Origin: Actinomycetes bacterium
GTDB taxonomy: Bacteria > Actinomycetota > Actinomycetes > Streptosporangiales > Streptosporangiaceae
NCBI GenBank assembly: GCA_025964635.1
Contig: JAOPYP010000058.1
Coordinates: forward strand, 1 to 10,339
Reading direction: 5' to 3'
Length of the DNA: 10,339 nucleotides
How positions within the stretch are numbered: the first letter of the stretch is position 1; each line of letters begins with the position of its first letter. The translations under genes and the position numbers were made by a program. The notes beneath the pieces are model-generated. The model worked only from the letters and a program-made list of their open reading frames with translations, made no database searches and had not been told where the DNA came from. Shown here piece by piece: positions 1 through 5,982 of the stretch.

Positions 1-22
1 CCTGGCGCTGATCTCCGGCTGA
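1..22 (+). CDS. 3' end of an upstream gene (partial)
   Basis: Only the last six codons and a TGA stop (20-22) are visible, reading LALISG in the frame that begins at base 2. The hydrophobic tail would suit a membrane protein. DUF202 genes often occur as adjacent pairs, so this may be a second DUF202/YidH-type gene, but that is inference from the neighbour. The stop lies 8 bases before the next ATG, and the TGAGGG containing it also serves as that gene's Shine-Dalgarno, so the two genes are very likely co-transcribed and translationally coupled. Confidence 0.5.
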
Positions 23-30
23 GGGACGCG

Positions 31-345
31 ATGAGCCGGGACCGGGCAGGCGGAAACGGTGATCCCGGGCTGGCCCGGGCCCGGACCAGCCTGGCCTGGA
101 CCCGCACCGCTCTCTCGTTCGCCGCGATCGGCGGGATCATCCTCAAGCGTGACCTGGCTGCCGGGTTCGTGGTGCTGGCCCTGAGCGGCCTGGTCTGGGT
201 GGTGGGCCGGCTGGCCGCGCCGCCCGGCCAGGTGCGGGCCCGCCCGGGCCGCCTGCTGGTGATCGCCATCGCGGTCACCGCGGTGGCTGTCGTGGCGCTG
301 ATGCTGGCCCTGCTCGGGCCGCAAACAGGCGGCCTGCGGCTCTGA
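31..345 (+). CDS. DUF202 family small integral membrane protein
   Basis: A 104-residue membrane protein of unknown function. Residues 14-30 carry the DUF202 hallmark (LARARTSLAWTRTALSF, matching the family pattern LAxERTxLAWxRTxLA). Hydrophobic segments follow at about 24-38, 42-60 and 74-96, which is the usual three-helix DUF202 layout, with a basic loop (RARPGR) between the last two. Family length is about 100-130 residues, so it looks complete. The ATG at 31 is preceded by GAGGG at a 5-base spacing. DUF202 proteins include E. coli YidG and YidH; no biochemical role is established. It ends convergently with the minus-strand gene at 432. Family assignment is fairly sure; function is unknown. 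Confidence 0.82.
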   Translation: MSRDRAGGNGDPGLARARTSLAWTRTALSFAAIGGIILKRDLAAGFVVLALSGLVWVVGRLAAPPGQVRARPGRLLVIAIAVTAVAVVALMLALLGPQTGGLRL

Positions 346-358
346 AGGCCCGGGTTCT

Positions 359-376
359 GCGGGGCTCCTGCCCTGC
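359..376. terminator. Candidate bidirectional hairpin terminator between convergent genes
   Basis: GCGGGGC-TCCT-GCCCTGC forms a 7-bp stem with one G-U pair and a 4-base loop, in the 86-base gap between two genes that end facing each other. A longer-range perfect 7-bp inverted repeat (GCCCGGG at 348-354, CCCGGGC at 399-405) flanks it. There is no U tract, which is common for high-GC actinomycete hairpins. Location and structure support termination, but function is inferred. Confidence 0.4.
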
Positions 377-431
377 GGGGGGCTCGTGGCTCTGGATTCC
401 CGGGCTCCGGGTGGCTCGGGCTCTCAGGGAC

Positions 432-1013
432 TCAGGGGTGGCTGGCGGTCAGCGCGGTCAGCAGGGCCAGCACCAGCGTGGCGGTGGCCGTGAACCCGTG
501 CAGGAGGACCAGCCGCGGCGGGAAGCCTCCCTGGGCCGGGCGGTCGCCTCGCCGGGCGGCCATCTGGTTGCGGGTCAGCCAGCTGAGCCCGGCGGCGATC
601 GCAGCGACCAGGATGCCGAACGAGGCCCAGGCCAGCGGTGTGTGGTGGGTGCCCACGAAGATGAACCAGACGCCCAGGCCGATCAGCCCGAGCAGCGGGT
701 GGCTGAACTCGAGCAGCGGGTGCTCGCCGGGCGTGGCGTGCACCGTGACCCGGGGAATGGGCGGGGGCTCGGCCGGACCGGCCGTGGACGGGGCCGGATC
801 GGCTGCGGGCTGGGCCGGACCGGCCGCGGGCACCGTCGTCACCGGCGGAGCCGGGAAAGGGACGGGCTGCTGCACGGCCGGCTTCTGCTGGGCGGCGGCG
901 CGCCTGGCCGCGCTGCCCGCCAGGAGCAGGACCAGGCCCGCGGCAGCGGTCAGTACCCACAGCACCAGGGCCGCGATCGCCAACGGGGTCTCCCTCCGTG
1001 CCACCGGGTCCAC
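432..1013 (-). CDS. Hypothetical four-helix membrane protein with Pro/Ala-rich linker
   Basis: Not a recognised family. From the GTG at 1013 it encodes 193 residues. Likely transmembrane segments lie at about 10-34, 106-124, 127-146 and 168-190. Between helix 1 and helix 2 is a low-complexity Pro/Ala/Thr linker (about 40-90), probably outside the membrane. A conserved-looking C-terminal block holds several histidines near helix ends (HPLLEFSHPLLG, GTHHTPL, LLHGFTAT), which could bind a ligand such as haem; that is speculation. The start is uncertain. GTG at 1013 gives the longest form, GTG at 1004 has a weak GGTGGA, and a TTG at 983 has the best Shine-Dalgarno (GGAGGGAG, about 6 bases away) just before helix 1. 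It lies 38 bases beyond the stop of the glycosylase gene and may be read with it. Confidence 0.62.
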   Translation of the reverse strand: MDPVARRETPLAIAALVLWVLTAAAGLVLLLAGSAARRAAAQQKPAVQQPVPFPAPPVTTVPAAGPAQPAADPAPSTAGPAEPPPIPRVTVHATPGEHPLLEFSHPLLGLIGLGVWFIFVGTHHTPLAWASFGILVAAIAAGLSWLTRNQMAARRGDRPAQGGFPPRLVLLHGFTATATLVLALLTALTASHP

Positions 1014-1051
1014 CGGCGGAACTGCCTGGACCGCCGGGACCGCTCCTCAGG

Positions 1052-1987
1052 CTAGCGAACGCCGGCGGATGCGCCGCCCCGCCCCGGATCGGCCTCGCCC
1101 AGTACCCGCGCCGTCGCGGCCCGGATGAGCACCACCGCCCAGGTGCGGAACGGCTTCCAGGGCTGGGCCAGGGCGCGGAACCCGGCTTCTGTCGGGGGCT
1201 CGTCCAGCTGGTACAGCCGGGCGGCCAGGTCCAGCACCCGGGGCTCGCGGACCGGCAGCACGTCGGTGAACCCGGTGCCGCGGACCACGATGAGCGAGCT
1301 GTAGAAGGGGCCGATGCCGTCGAGCGCCTGAAGCTCGGTCATGGCCCGCTCGGGTCCCAGGTCCAGCAGCCGGCCCGCGTCCAGCCTGCCGTCCAGTGCC
1401 GCCCGCGCCACCCCGTGCAGTCGCGGGATCCGGTCCGCGGGGAGGCCCGGGAACGCGCTGACGGCCAGCAACTGGTCCGGGGTGGGCAGCGCGGCCAGTT
1501 CCTCGCCCGCCAGGCTGAAGACCGAGCCGTGCGCGCGGCCCAGCCGGTCGCGCACCTGCATCATCTGCCGGGCTGGCCGTCGCGAGCTCATCACGGACCA
1601 GACCGCGGCCTCGTATGGCGAGTAGAACAGCGGCGGCCGCAGCCCGGGCGCCGCCGCCTGGAGCCGCCCGATGACCGGGTCACGCTCCCCGATGCGGCTG
1701 AACTCCCGGCCGTCGTGATCGAGCGACAGCACCCGCGCGACCTGGGACTGGATCCGGGCCAGCCCGGCGCCGGGGGGGCCGTGGACCACGGCGTGCACCG
1801 CGCCCGTCTCGTCCTGCCGGACTTCCGCCGCCACCTGGTCCTGGTATCCGTCGAGGCAGAAGGCCAGGCGCATGACCCCGTCCCAGTCCCCGCCCGCCCG
1901 CTGGCCGAACCCGAAGATGGCCGCCTCCGCGAGCGAGAACGGCCCGTCCGGCGTGATGGTGAACGATCCGAGCTTCATGCCGGCCAT
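1052..1987 (-). CDS. AlkA-like DNA-3-methyladenine glycosylase II family protein
   Basis: A base-excision repair enzyme expected to remove alkylated purines (3-methyladenine type) from DNA. It has 311 residues from the ATG at 1987. The helix-hairpin-helix is at about 219-231 (LQALDGIGPFYSS), followed by RGTGFTDVLP, in which Asp242 matches the catalytic aspartate of AlkA/HhH-GPD glycosylases. WKPFRTWA (277-284) matches the conserved WxPWRSYA of AlkA. An N-terminal AlkA_N-like region precedes this. The position where AlkA has its QQ pair reads SSRR (about 134-137), typical of a divergent actinobacterial subgroup, so substrate preference may differ. The ATG lies 4 bases after the TGA of the upstream methyltransferase gene; a GTG at 2008 would give a 17-base overlap instead. 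No AdaA/Ada regulator is in view. Confidence 0.83.
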   Translation of the reverse strand: MAGMKLGSFTITPDGPFSLAEAAIFGFGQRAGGDWDGVMRLAFCLDGYQDQVAAEVRQDETGAVHAVVHGPPGAGLARIQSQVARVLSLDHDGREFSRIGERDPVIGRLQAAAPGLRPPLFYSPYEAAVWSVMSSRRPARQMMQVRDRLGRAHGSVFSLAGEELAALPTPDQLLAVSAFPGLPADRIPRLHGVARAALDGRLDAGRLLDLGPERAMTELQALDGIGPFYSSLIVVRGTGFTDVLPVREPRVLDLAARLYQLDEPPTEAGFRALAQPWKPFRTWAVVLIRAATARVLGEADPGRGGASAGVR

Positions 1988-1991
1988 GCTC

Positions 1992-2822
1992 TCAGCCTGT
2001 TCCGACACTCGGCCGCAGCGATGGCCACGCGCCGACCAGGACCGTGGCGCCGTGCTCCCCGGACCTGGCCACCCGGGCGGTCAGCCCGGCCCGGGTCACC
2101 GCCCCGGTGGCCGCGGCCACCTGCCGCTCGCTGATCTCGGACAGCAGGTGGCCGCCCGGCACCAGCCACTCAGCCGCGCCGGCCGCGACCCGGCGCAGCA
2201 CGCCCAGGCCATCGGGCCCGCCGTCCAGGGCCACCCGGGCCTCGTGGTCGCGGGCTTCCGGGGGAAGCAGGCCGACCTCGCCGGTGGGCACGTAGGGCAC
2301 GTTGGCGAGCAGGAGGTCCACCCGCCCGCGCAGCGCGGCGGGCAGGGCCCCGAACAGGTCGCCCTCGTAGACCCGGCCGCCCGCGGCTGCGAGGTTGCGC
2401 CGGGCGCAGCGCACCGCGGCCGGGTCGATGTCGGCGGCGTACACCTCGGCCCGGTCCACGGCGGCGGCCAGCGCGGCACCCAGGGCGCCCGAGCCGCAGC
2501 ACAGGTCCACGACCACGGCACCCGGCCGGGCCAGCGCAATGGCCTGGCCGGCCAGGAACTCGGTGCGCCGCCGGGGGACGAACACGGCGGGGTCCACGGC
2601 GATCCGCAGTCCGCAGAACTCCGCCCAGCCCAGCACGTGCTCGAGCGGCTGGCCGGCGGCCCGCCGGTCCACCAGGCCGGGCAGGTCGGCAGGCGTCCGG
2701 GCGGCGGACATGAGCAGATCTGCCTCCTCCTCGGCGTAGACGCACCCCGCCGCGCGGAGCCGCGCGGCGATGGCGTCACGGGAGGGAGGGGGGGCGGGTC
2801 CTGGAATGGGGTCAGCTGACAT
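1992..2822 (-). CDS. PrmC/HemK-related protein-(glutamine-N5) methyltransferase paralogue
   Basis: An SAM-dependent class I methyltransferase of 276 residues. An N-terminal helical region contains AGQPLEHVLGWAEFCG (about 56-71), the PrmC-type signature before the catalytic domain. RRRTEFL (84-90) stands in place of the usual RPxTE. Motif I is DLCCGSGALG (106-115), ADIDP is at 130-134, and the substrate motif reads NVPYVP (174-179) where PrmC has NPPYI. ALDGGPDGLGVLRR follows at 199-212. These variants fit the PrmC-related subfamily common in actinobacteria, whose substrate is unknown, rather than the release-factor methyltransferase itself. It is the first gene of a two-gene unit with the glycosylase. 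The ATG at 2822 sits close to a TATGGT -10-like hexamer (2839-2834), so the leader would be very short. Confidence 0.85.
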   Translation of the reverse strand: MSADPIPGPAPPPSRDAIAARLRAAGCVYAEEEADLLMSAARTPADLPGLVDRRAAGQPLEHVLGWAEFCGLRIAVDPAVFVPRRRTEFLAGQAIALARPGAVVVDLCCGSGALGAALAAAVDRAEVYAADIDPAAVRCARRNLAAAGGRVYEGDLFGALPAALRGRVDLLLANVPYVPTGEVGLLPPEARDHEARVALDGGPDGLGVLRRVAAGAAEWLVPGGHLLSEISERQVAAATGAVTRAGLTARVARSGEHGATVLVGAWPSLRPSVGTG

Positions 2823-2828
2823 GAGTGC

Positions 2829-2850
2829 CGGTCACCATACCCGGTGACCG
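2829..2850. promoter_or_regulatory. Perfect 8-bp inverted repeat over the methyltransferase promoter region
   Basis: CGGTCACC-ATACCC-GGTGACCG is a perfect inverted repeat with a 6-base spacer. It begins 7 bases upstream of the methyltransferase start codon. On the minus strand the spacer reads GGGTAT and contributes to a TATGGT -10-like hexamer (2839-2834). The geometry suits an operator that would block RNA polymerase, or a leader hairpin. No recognisable -35 was found for either a housekeeping or a SigB-type promoter. The regulator, if any, is unknown. Confidence 0.4.
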
Positions 2851-2946
2851 CGCCGGTTCGCGCCGGCACGTGGACTAGCAGCGGGCCGGGGTCAACCGGA
2901 TGCCCGGCGCCCGCGGGGGACGCCCGGGCAGCCAGGACAGCACCGC

Positions 2947-2983
2947 GCCGCCGGGGCCTGCGGGCGGGGCCAGGCCCGGCGGC
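2947..2983. terminator. Strong GC hairpin, candidate terminator of the 25-residue peptide gene
   Basis: GCCGCCGGG (2947-2955) pairs perfectly with CCCGGCGGC (2975-2983). Inside it CCTG (2957-2960) pairs with CAGG (2971-2974), giving 13 bp with one bulged G and a 10-base loop. It starts 26 bases past the stop of the small peptide gene on the minus strand. A second inverted repeat, TGCCCGG/CCGGGCA (2901-2907 and 2924-2930), lies just beyond. There is no U tract. It may also insulate the methyltransferase gene from upstream transcription. Confidence 0.5.
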
Positions 2984-3008
2984 CGGGAACGGGTCTGGGA
3001 GGCGGGGA

Positions 3009-3086
3009 TCAGATGCCGCGGCGCAGCAGCAGGATGACGAGCACGATGATCACGATGACCACGATGGTGCCTATTCCGATGTACAC
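3009..3086 (-). CDS. 25-residue single-helix hydrophobic membrane peptide
   Basis: A very short gene running from GTG (3086-3084) to TGA (3011-3009). The peptide begins MYIGIG, continues with almost pure Ile/Val/Leu for about 16 residues, and ends LLLRRGI, so it is one membrane-spanning helix with a positively charged tail, which predicts a cytoplasmic C-terminus. A consensus AGGAG (3099-3095, within GAGAGGAG) lies 8 bases before the GTG. A SigB-type promoter lies about 60 bases upstream and a strong hairpin 26 bases downstream, so the locus has every part of a free-standing gene. Similar tiny hydrophobic proteins occur in actinomycete genomes and are often missed. The function is unknown. 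The regularity of Shine-Dalgarno, promoter and hydrophobicity makes chance unlikely, though expression is unproven. Confidence 0.68.
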   Translation of the reverse strand: MYIGIGTIVVIVIIVLVILLLRRGI

Positions 3087-3145
3087 CGGAGTGGCTCCTC
3101 TCAGTCGGTACGCGTGCCCAGCCAGGCGGCTGAACGCGCCTTGGC

Positions 3146-3169
3146 TACCCGGGGGATAGGGCCCAAAAC
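3146..3169 (-). promoter_or_regulatory. SigB-type (general stress) promoter for the small membrane peptide
   Basis: On the minus strand GTTT (3169-3166) is followed by a 15-base spacer and GGGTA (3150-3146). This fits the actinomycete SigB/SigF-group consensus of GTTT or GNNT, N14-16, GGGTA. Transcription would start near 3138, giving a leader of about 50 bases before the GTG at 3086 with its AGGAG. It suggests induction by osmotic or envelope stress or in stationary phase. The match is seen; use by a particular sigma factor is inferred. Confidence 0.55.
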
Positions 3170-3180
3170 GCGCTGCTACC

Positions 3181-3196
3181 CGGCCGCTCCCGGCCG
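3181..3196. terminator. GC hairpin downstream of the four-gene operon
   Basis: CGGCCG-CTCC-CGGCCG forms a 6-bp all-GC stem with a 4-base loop, 40 bases past the stop of the FAD-dependent dehydrogenase gene and just before the SigB-type promoter. The stretch 3191-3222 is a run of CCGG/CCGCC that can form alternative pairings. There is no U tract. A terminator for the minus-strand operon is the simplest reading. Confidence 0.35.
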
Positions 3197-3236
3197 CCGG
3201 CCGCCCGCCGCCGGGGCCGCCTGACGTCCGCGCAGA

Positions 3237-4586
3237 TCAGCGTGGCACCAGCACGTGGGGGTTCAGGATGCCGGCCGGGTCGAGGGCACCGCGGATCCGG
3301 GCGAACAACTCCCGCTCGGCCGCGGACCGGGCCAGCGGGAGCCAGCGGGCTTTCAGCGCGCCGATGCCGTGCTCGGCGGAGATCGAGCCGTCCAGCGACG
3401 TCACGAACGAGAACACCGCGTCCTCGTGCCGCCCGTCCGGGGGGGCCGCCGGGACGATGTTGACGTGCACGTTCCCGTCGGCCACATGACCGAAGGTGAT
3501 CACCGTGGCGCCCGGGTCAGCGCCGGCCACGACCCCGGCCACCCCGGCGGCCAGCTCGGCCCAGTGCGCAGCGGGGACCGAGACGTCCAGCTTGAGCGGC
3601 ACGCCGAGGAAGCCGGCCGCCTCCGGCTGGCGCTCCCGGTAAGCCCACAGCCGGGCCCGGTCCGCCGCCGACTGCGCCACCGCCGCGGGATGATCCCCGG
3701 CCACGGCGGCCAGCTCGTCCAGCGCACCCGGACCGTCCGCCTCCAGCAGGAGATACGCCGGCGCCGGGGCGGGCAGCGGCAGGGTCAGGCCGGCCCGGCT
3801 GACCAGCAGGTCCAGCCCGGCAGCCGTGAAGAACTCGGCCGAGAGCAGTCCCCGGACCCCGGCGGTTGCCGCCCGCGCCGCCGCATGCACCTCGCCCGGG
3901 CTGGAAAACCCGCCCAGCACGGTGACCAGGTCCCGGGCCCGGGGGACCAGCCGCAGCCGGGCCCGGGTGATGACCGCCAGGGTGCCTTCCGACCCGGCCA
4001 GCAGCGACGGGTAGTCATACCCGGTGTTGTCCTTGACCAGGCCGGACAGGTGGGACACGACCGTACCGTCGGCCAGCACGGCCTCGAGGCCGCGCAGCTG
4101 GGCCCGCATCGGCCCGTAACGCAGCACCCGCAGCCCGCCCGCGTTGGTGGCGACCGCGCCGCCCACGGTGGCGCTGTCCCGGCTGGCGATCAGCACCCCG
4201 AGGTCCAGAGCGGGCGCGGCCGCCGCGACCTGGCTGAGCGTCACCCCGGCCCCCGCGGTGACCTGTGCCGCCTCCAGGTCGGGCGGGCCGAGCCAGTCCA
4301 GCCGGGCCAGGCTGAGGACGACCTCCCCGTGCAACGGGGCGCCCCCGCCGACCAGGCCGGTGTTGCCGCCCTGGGGAACCACCGGCACCCGGGCGCCGGA
4401 GCACAGCGCCAGCACCCCGGCGACCTGCGCGGTGTCCCGCGGCCGCACGACGGCGGGCGGGTCGCCCCGGAAGCGGCCGGTCCAGTCCACCGCGTACCCC
4501 GCGGTGGCGTCGCCGGTCAGGACGTGCGGGGCACCTACCACCGCGGCGAGGTCGCGGAGCAGGGCCTGCGGCAGGGCACGTGGCAC
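3237..4586 (-). CDS. FAD-linked D-2-hydroxyacid dehydrogenase (D-2-hydroxyglutarate/D-lactate type)
   Basis: A 449-residue flavoprotein of the GlcD/D2HGDH family, expected to oxidise a D-2-hydroxyacid to the 2-oxoacid. The FAD_binding_4 domain spans about 42-215, with PQGGNTGLVGGG (71-82), SRDSATVGGAVATNAGG (135-151) and NTGYD...LAGSEGTL (187-203). The FAD-oxidase C-terminal domain has GHVADGNVHVN (366-376), SAEHGIG (403-409) and LDPAGILNP (435-443). These match D-2-hydroxyglutarate and D-lactate dehydrogenases; the substrate cannot be fixed by eye. No signal peptide is visible. The GTG start lies 4 bases after the murD2 stop without a clear Shine-Dalgarno, so it probably depends on translational coupling. 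As last gene of the pgeF-murL-murD2 operon it may serve glutamate-skeleton or D-lactate metabolism linked to wall synthesis, or only be carried along. Confidence 0.87.
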   Translation of the reverse strand: MPRALPQALLRDLAAVVGAPHVLTGDATAGYAVDWTGRFRGDPPAVVRPRDTAQVAGVLALCSGARVPVVPQGGNTGLVGGGAPLHGEVVLSLARLDWLGPPDLEAAQVTAGAGVTLSQVAAAAPALDLGVLIASRDSATVGGAVATNAGGLRVLRYGPMRAQLRGLEAVLADGTVVSHLSGLVKDNTGYDYPSLLAGSEGTLAVITRARLRLVPRARDLVTVLGGFSSPGEVHAAARAATAGVRGLLSAEFFTAAGLDLLVSRAGLTLPLPAPAPAYLLLEADGPGALDELAAVAGDHPAAVAQSAADRARLWAYRERQPEAAGFLGVPLKLDVSVPAAHWAELAAGVAGVVAGADPGATVITFGHVADGNVHVNIVPAAPPDGRHEDAVFSFVTSLDGSISAEHGIGALKARWLPLARSAAERELFARIRGALDPAGILNPHVLVPR

Positions 4587-4590
4587 CGGG

Positions 4591-5982
4591 TTACCCGGCG
4601 GAGCAGGCGCGCATGGCCCGGGCGAACGCGTCGCCCCGGTCCCGGTAGTCGCGGAACTGGCCGAAGCTCGGCGCGGCGGGGGACAGCAGCACCACGCCGT
4701 CCGGGCGGGCCCAGGCGAAGCCGCGCTGCACGGCCGTGTCCAGGTCCGGGCAGGCCACGACCTCGGCCTTGCCGGGATGGGCGGCCTCGATCGCGGCCGC
4801 GACGCGCGGGCCGCTGTCCGGCACGGTCAGCACGAGCGTGGGCGCGGGGCGGTCTGCCAGCCCGGCGGCCAGCGGCGCGTAGTCGATGCCGCGGTCCTGG
4901 CCGCCCGCGATGAGGGCGACCCGGCGGCCCGGGAACGCGTCCAGCGCCGCCAGCGTGGGCAGCACGTTGGTTGACAGGCTGTCGTCCACGAACGTGACGC
5001 CGGCCACCGTGCCGATGGCTTCCAGCCGGCTGCTGAGCGGCTGGAACCCGGCGGCGGCCTCCCGCAGCGCGGCGTCGTCATCCGCCTGCGGGACGCCCAG
5101 GGCGCGCAGGCAGGCCCGGGCGATGAGAGCGTTGCGCCGGCTGTGCGCGCCCAGCAGGCCGAGCGGGCCCATCCAGTCCGCATCCTGGTCGTCGTCGGCG
5201 TGTATCCACTGCACCCGCGGCCCGAGCAGCGCCACCCGGTCGCGGAGCAGGGCGCTGTCGCCGTTGGCCACGGTCAGGTCCGCGCCCGGCTGGGAGCACG
5301 CGGACAGCTTGTCCCGGTAGTAGTTCTCGACGCCCTCATGCCAGGGCAGGTGATCGGGATGCAGTGAGGTGACCGCGACGACCGGCGGGGAGCAGCCCAG
5401 GTCGGTGGCCTGGTAACTGGAGGTCTCGATCACCCAGTAGTCGTAGCCCAGGCCGGCCTGGGCGGGCTCCCACGGCGGCTGGCCGATGTTCCCGCCGACC
5501 ATGCACCGGTAGCCCCACCGGGTAAGCAGGTGGCCGGCGATGGCCGTGGTACTGCTCTTGCCCTTGGTCCCGGTGATGCACAGCACCCGGTCCCGGGGGG
5601 CCTCCTGGAGCCACAGCCCCAGGCCGCCCACGACCGGGATGCCGCGTGTCTCCAGCTGCCGCAGGTCGTCGCGGTACCGGCTGATTCCGGGCGACTTGAT
5701 CACGATCTCGCAGGCGGCCAGGGCGTCCAGGCCGCCGTCCGCGGTGGCGAGCACCGGGTGCCCGTCCACCCCGCCGGCCGGCGGATGGTCATCGACGAGC
5801 ACAGGCTGGCGGCCCAGGGACACGAGGGTACGGAGGTTGGCCAGGCCTTCCACGCCGAGGCCCCACACACCGACCTGGCCGCTGGCGAGCCCGCCGCCCG
5901 GCCCGTCTCCCTGCTGGCGACCACGGGACTGGCCACCACGGGGGCCGGCGCGCAGGTCAGACCAGGAGATCGTCGGGCGCAT
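4591..5982 (-). CDS. murD2: MurD2-like UDP-MurNAc-L-alanine:L-glutamate ligase
   Basis: A 463-residue Mur ligase. By analogy with Xanthomonas MurD2 it would add L-glutamate to UDP-MurNAc-L-alanine, for inversion by MurL. A Rossmann-type start VGVWGLGVEGL is at 37-47. The ATP loop TGTKGKSST is at 137-145. SLHPDHLPWH (206-215) replaces the classical MurD NxxxDHLDxH. GAHSRRN (278-284), DDSLSTN (333-339, where MurD has NDSKATN) and SPAAPSFGQF...RG (434-450) complete the ligase motifs; these departures and the murL neighbour favour MurD2 over canonical MurD. The ATG at 5982 overlaps murL by 26 bases and opens MRPTISWSDLR, like relatives. About 25 Gly/Arg/Gln-rich residues (12-36) then intrude before the Rossmann motif. 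A longer open frame to 6249 exists but is antisense-like shadow of murL. Confidence 0.84.
   Translation of the reverse strand: MRPTISWSDLRAGPRGGQSRGRQQGDGPGGGLASGQVGVWGLGVEGLANLRTLVSLGRQPVLVDDHPPAGGVDGHPVLATADGGLDALAACEIVIKSPGISRYRDDLRQLETRGIPVVGGLGLWLQEAPRDRVLCITGTKGKSSTTAIAGHLLTRWGYRCMVGGNIGQPPWEPAQAGLGYDYWVIETSSYQATDLGCSPPVVAVTSLHPDHLPWHEGVENYYRDKLSACSQPGADLTVANGDSALLRDRVALLGPRVQWIHADDDQDADWMGPLGLLGAHSRRNALIARACLRALGVPQADDDAALREAAAGFQPLSSRLEAIGTVAGVTFVDDSLSTNVLPTLAALDAFPGRRVALIAGGQDRGIDYAPLAAGLADRPAPTLVLTVPDSGPRVAAAIEAAHPGKAEVVACPDLDTAVQRGFAWARPDGVVLLSPAAPSFGQFRDYRDRGDAFARAMRACSAG
5914..5943. repeat. Tandem 15-bp repeat inside the N-terminal insertion of murD2
   Basis: Two adjacent 15-base units, CTGGCGACCACGGGA (5914-5928) and CTGGCCACCACGGGG (5929-5943), differ at two positions. 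On the minus strand they encode part of the Gly/Arg/Gln-rich stretch between the WSDLR start and the VGVWGLG nucleotide fold of MurD2. A small tandem duplication is the simplest origin of some of the extra residues. Confidence 0.6.

Noticed and set aside
3191..3222. CCGG/CCGCC-rich run as a possible repeat element
   Set aside because: Low-complexity GC run with no regular unit. It is treated only as part of a terminator-like region.
2844..3224. Plus-strand open frame of 126 codons with an Asp/His-rich run (DDEHDDHDDHD)
   Set aside because: The Asp/His run is exactly antisense to the Ile/Val codons of the 25-residue peptide, which has a real ribosome site and promoter. The plus-strand frame has no Shine-Dalgarno and random-looking composition.
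3255..4913. Plus-strand open frame of 552 codons opposite the dehydrogenase and murD2
   Set aside because: It spans two genes with clear domain motifs on the minus strand and itself shows only Arg/Gly/Pro/Gln-rich antisense composition. Long antisense frames are expected at this GC content.
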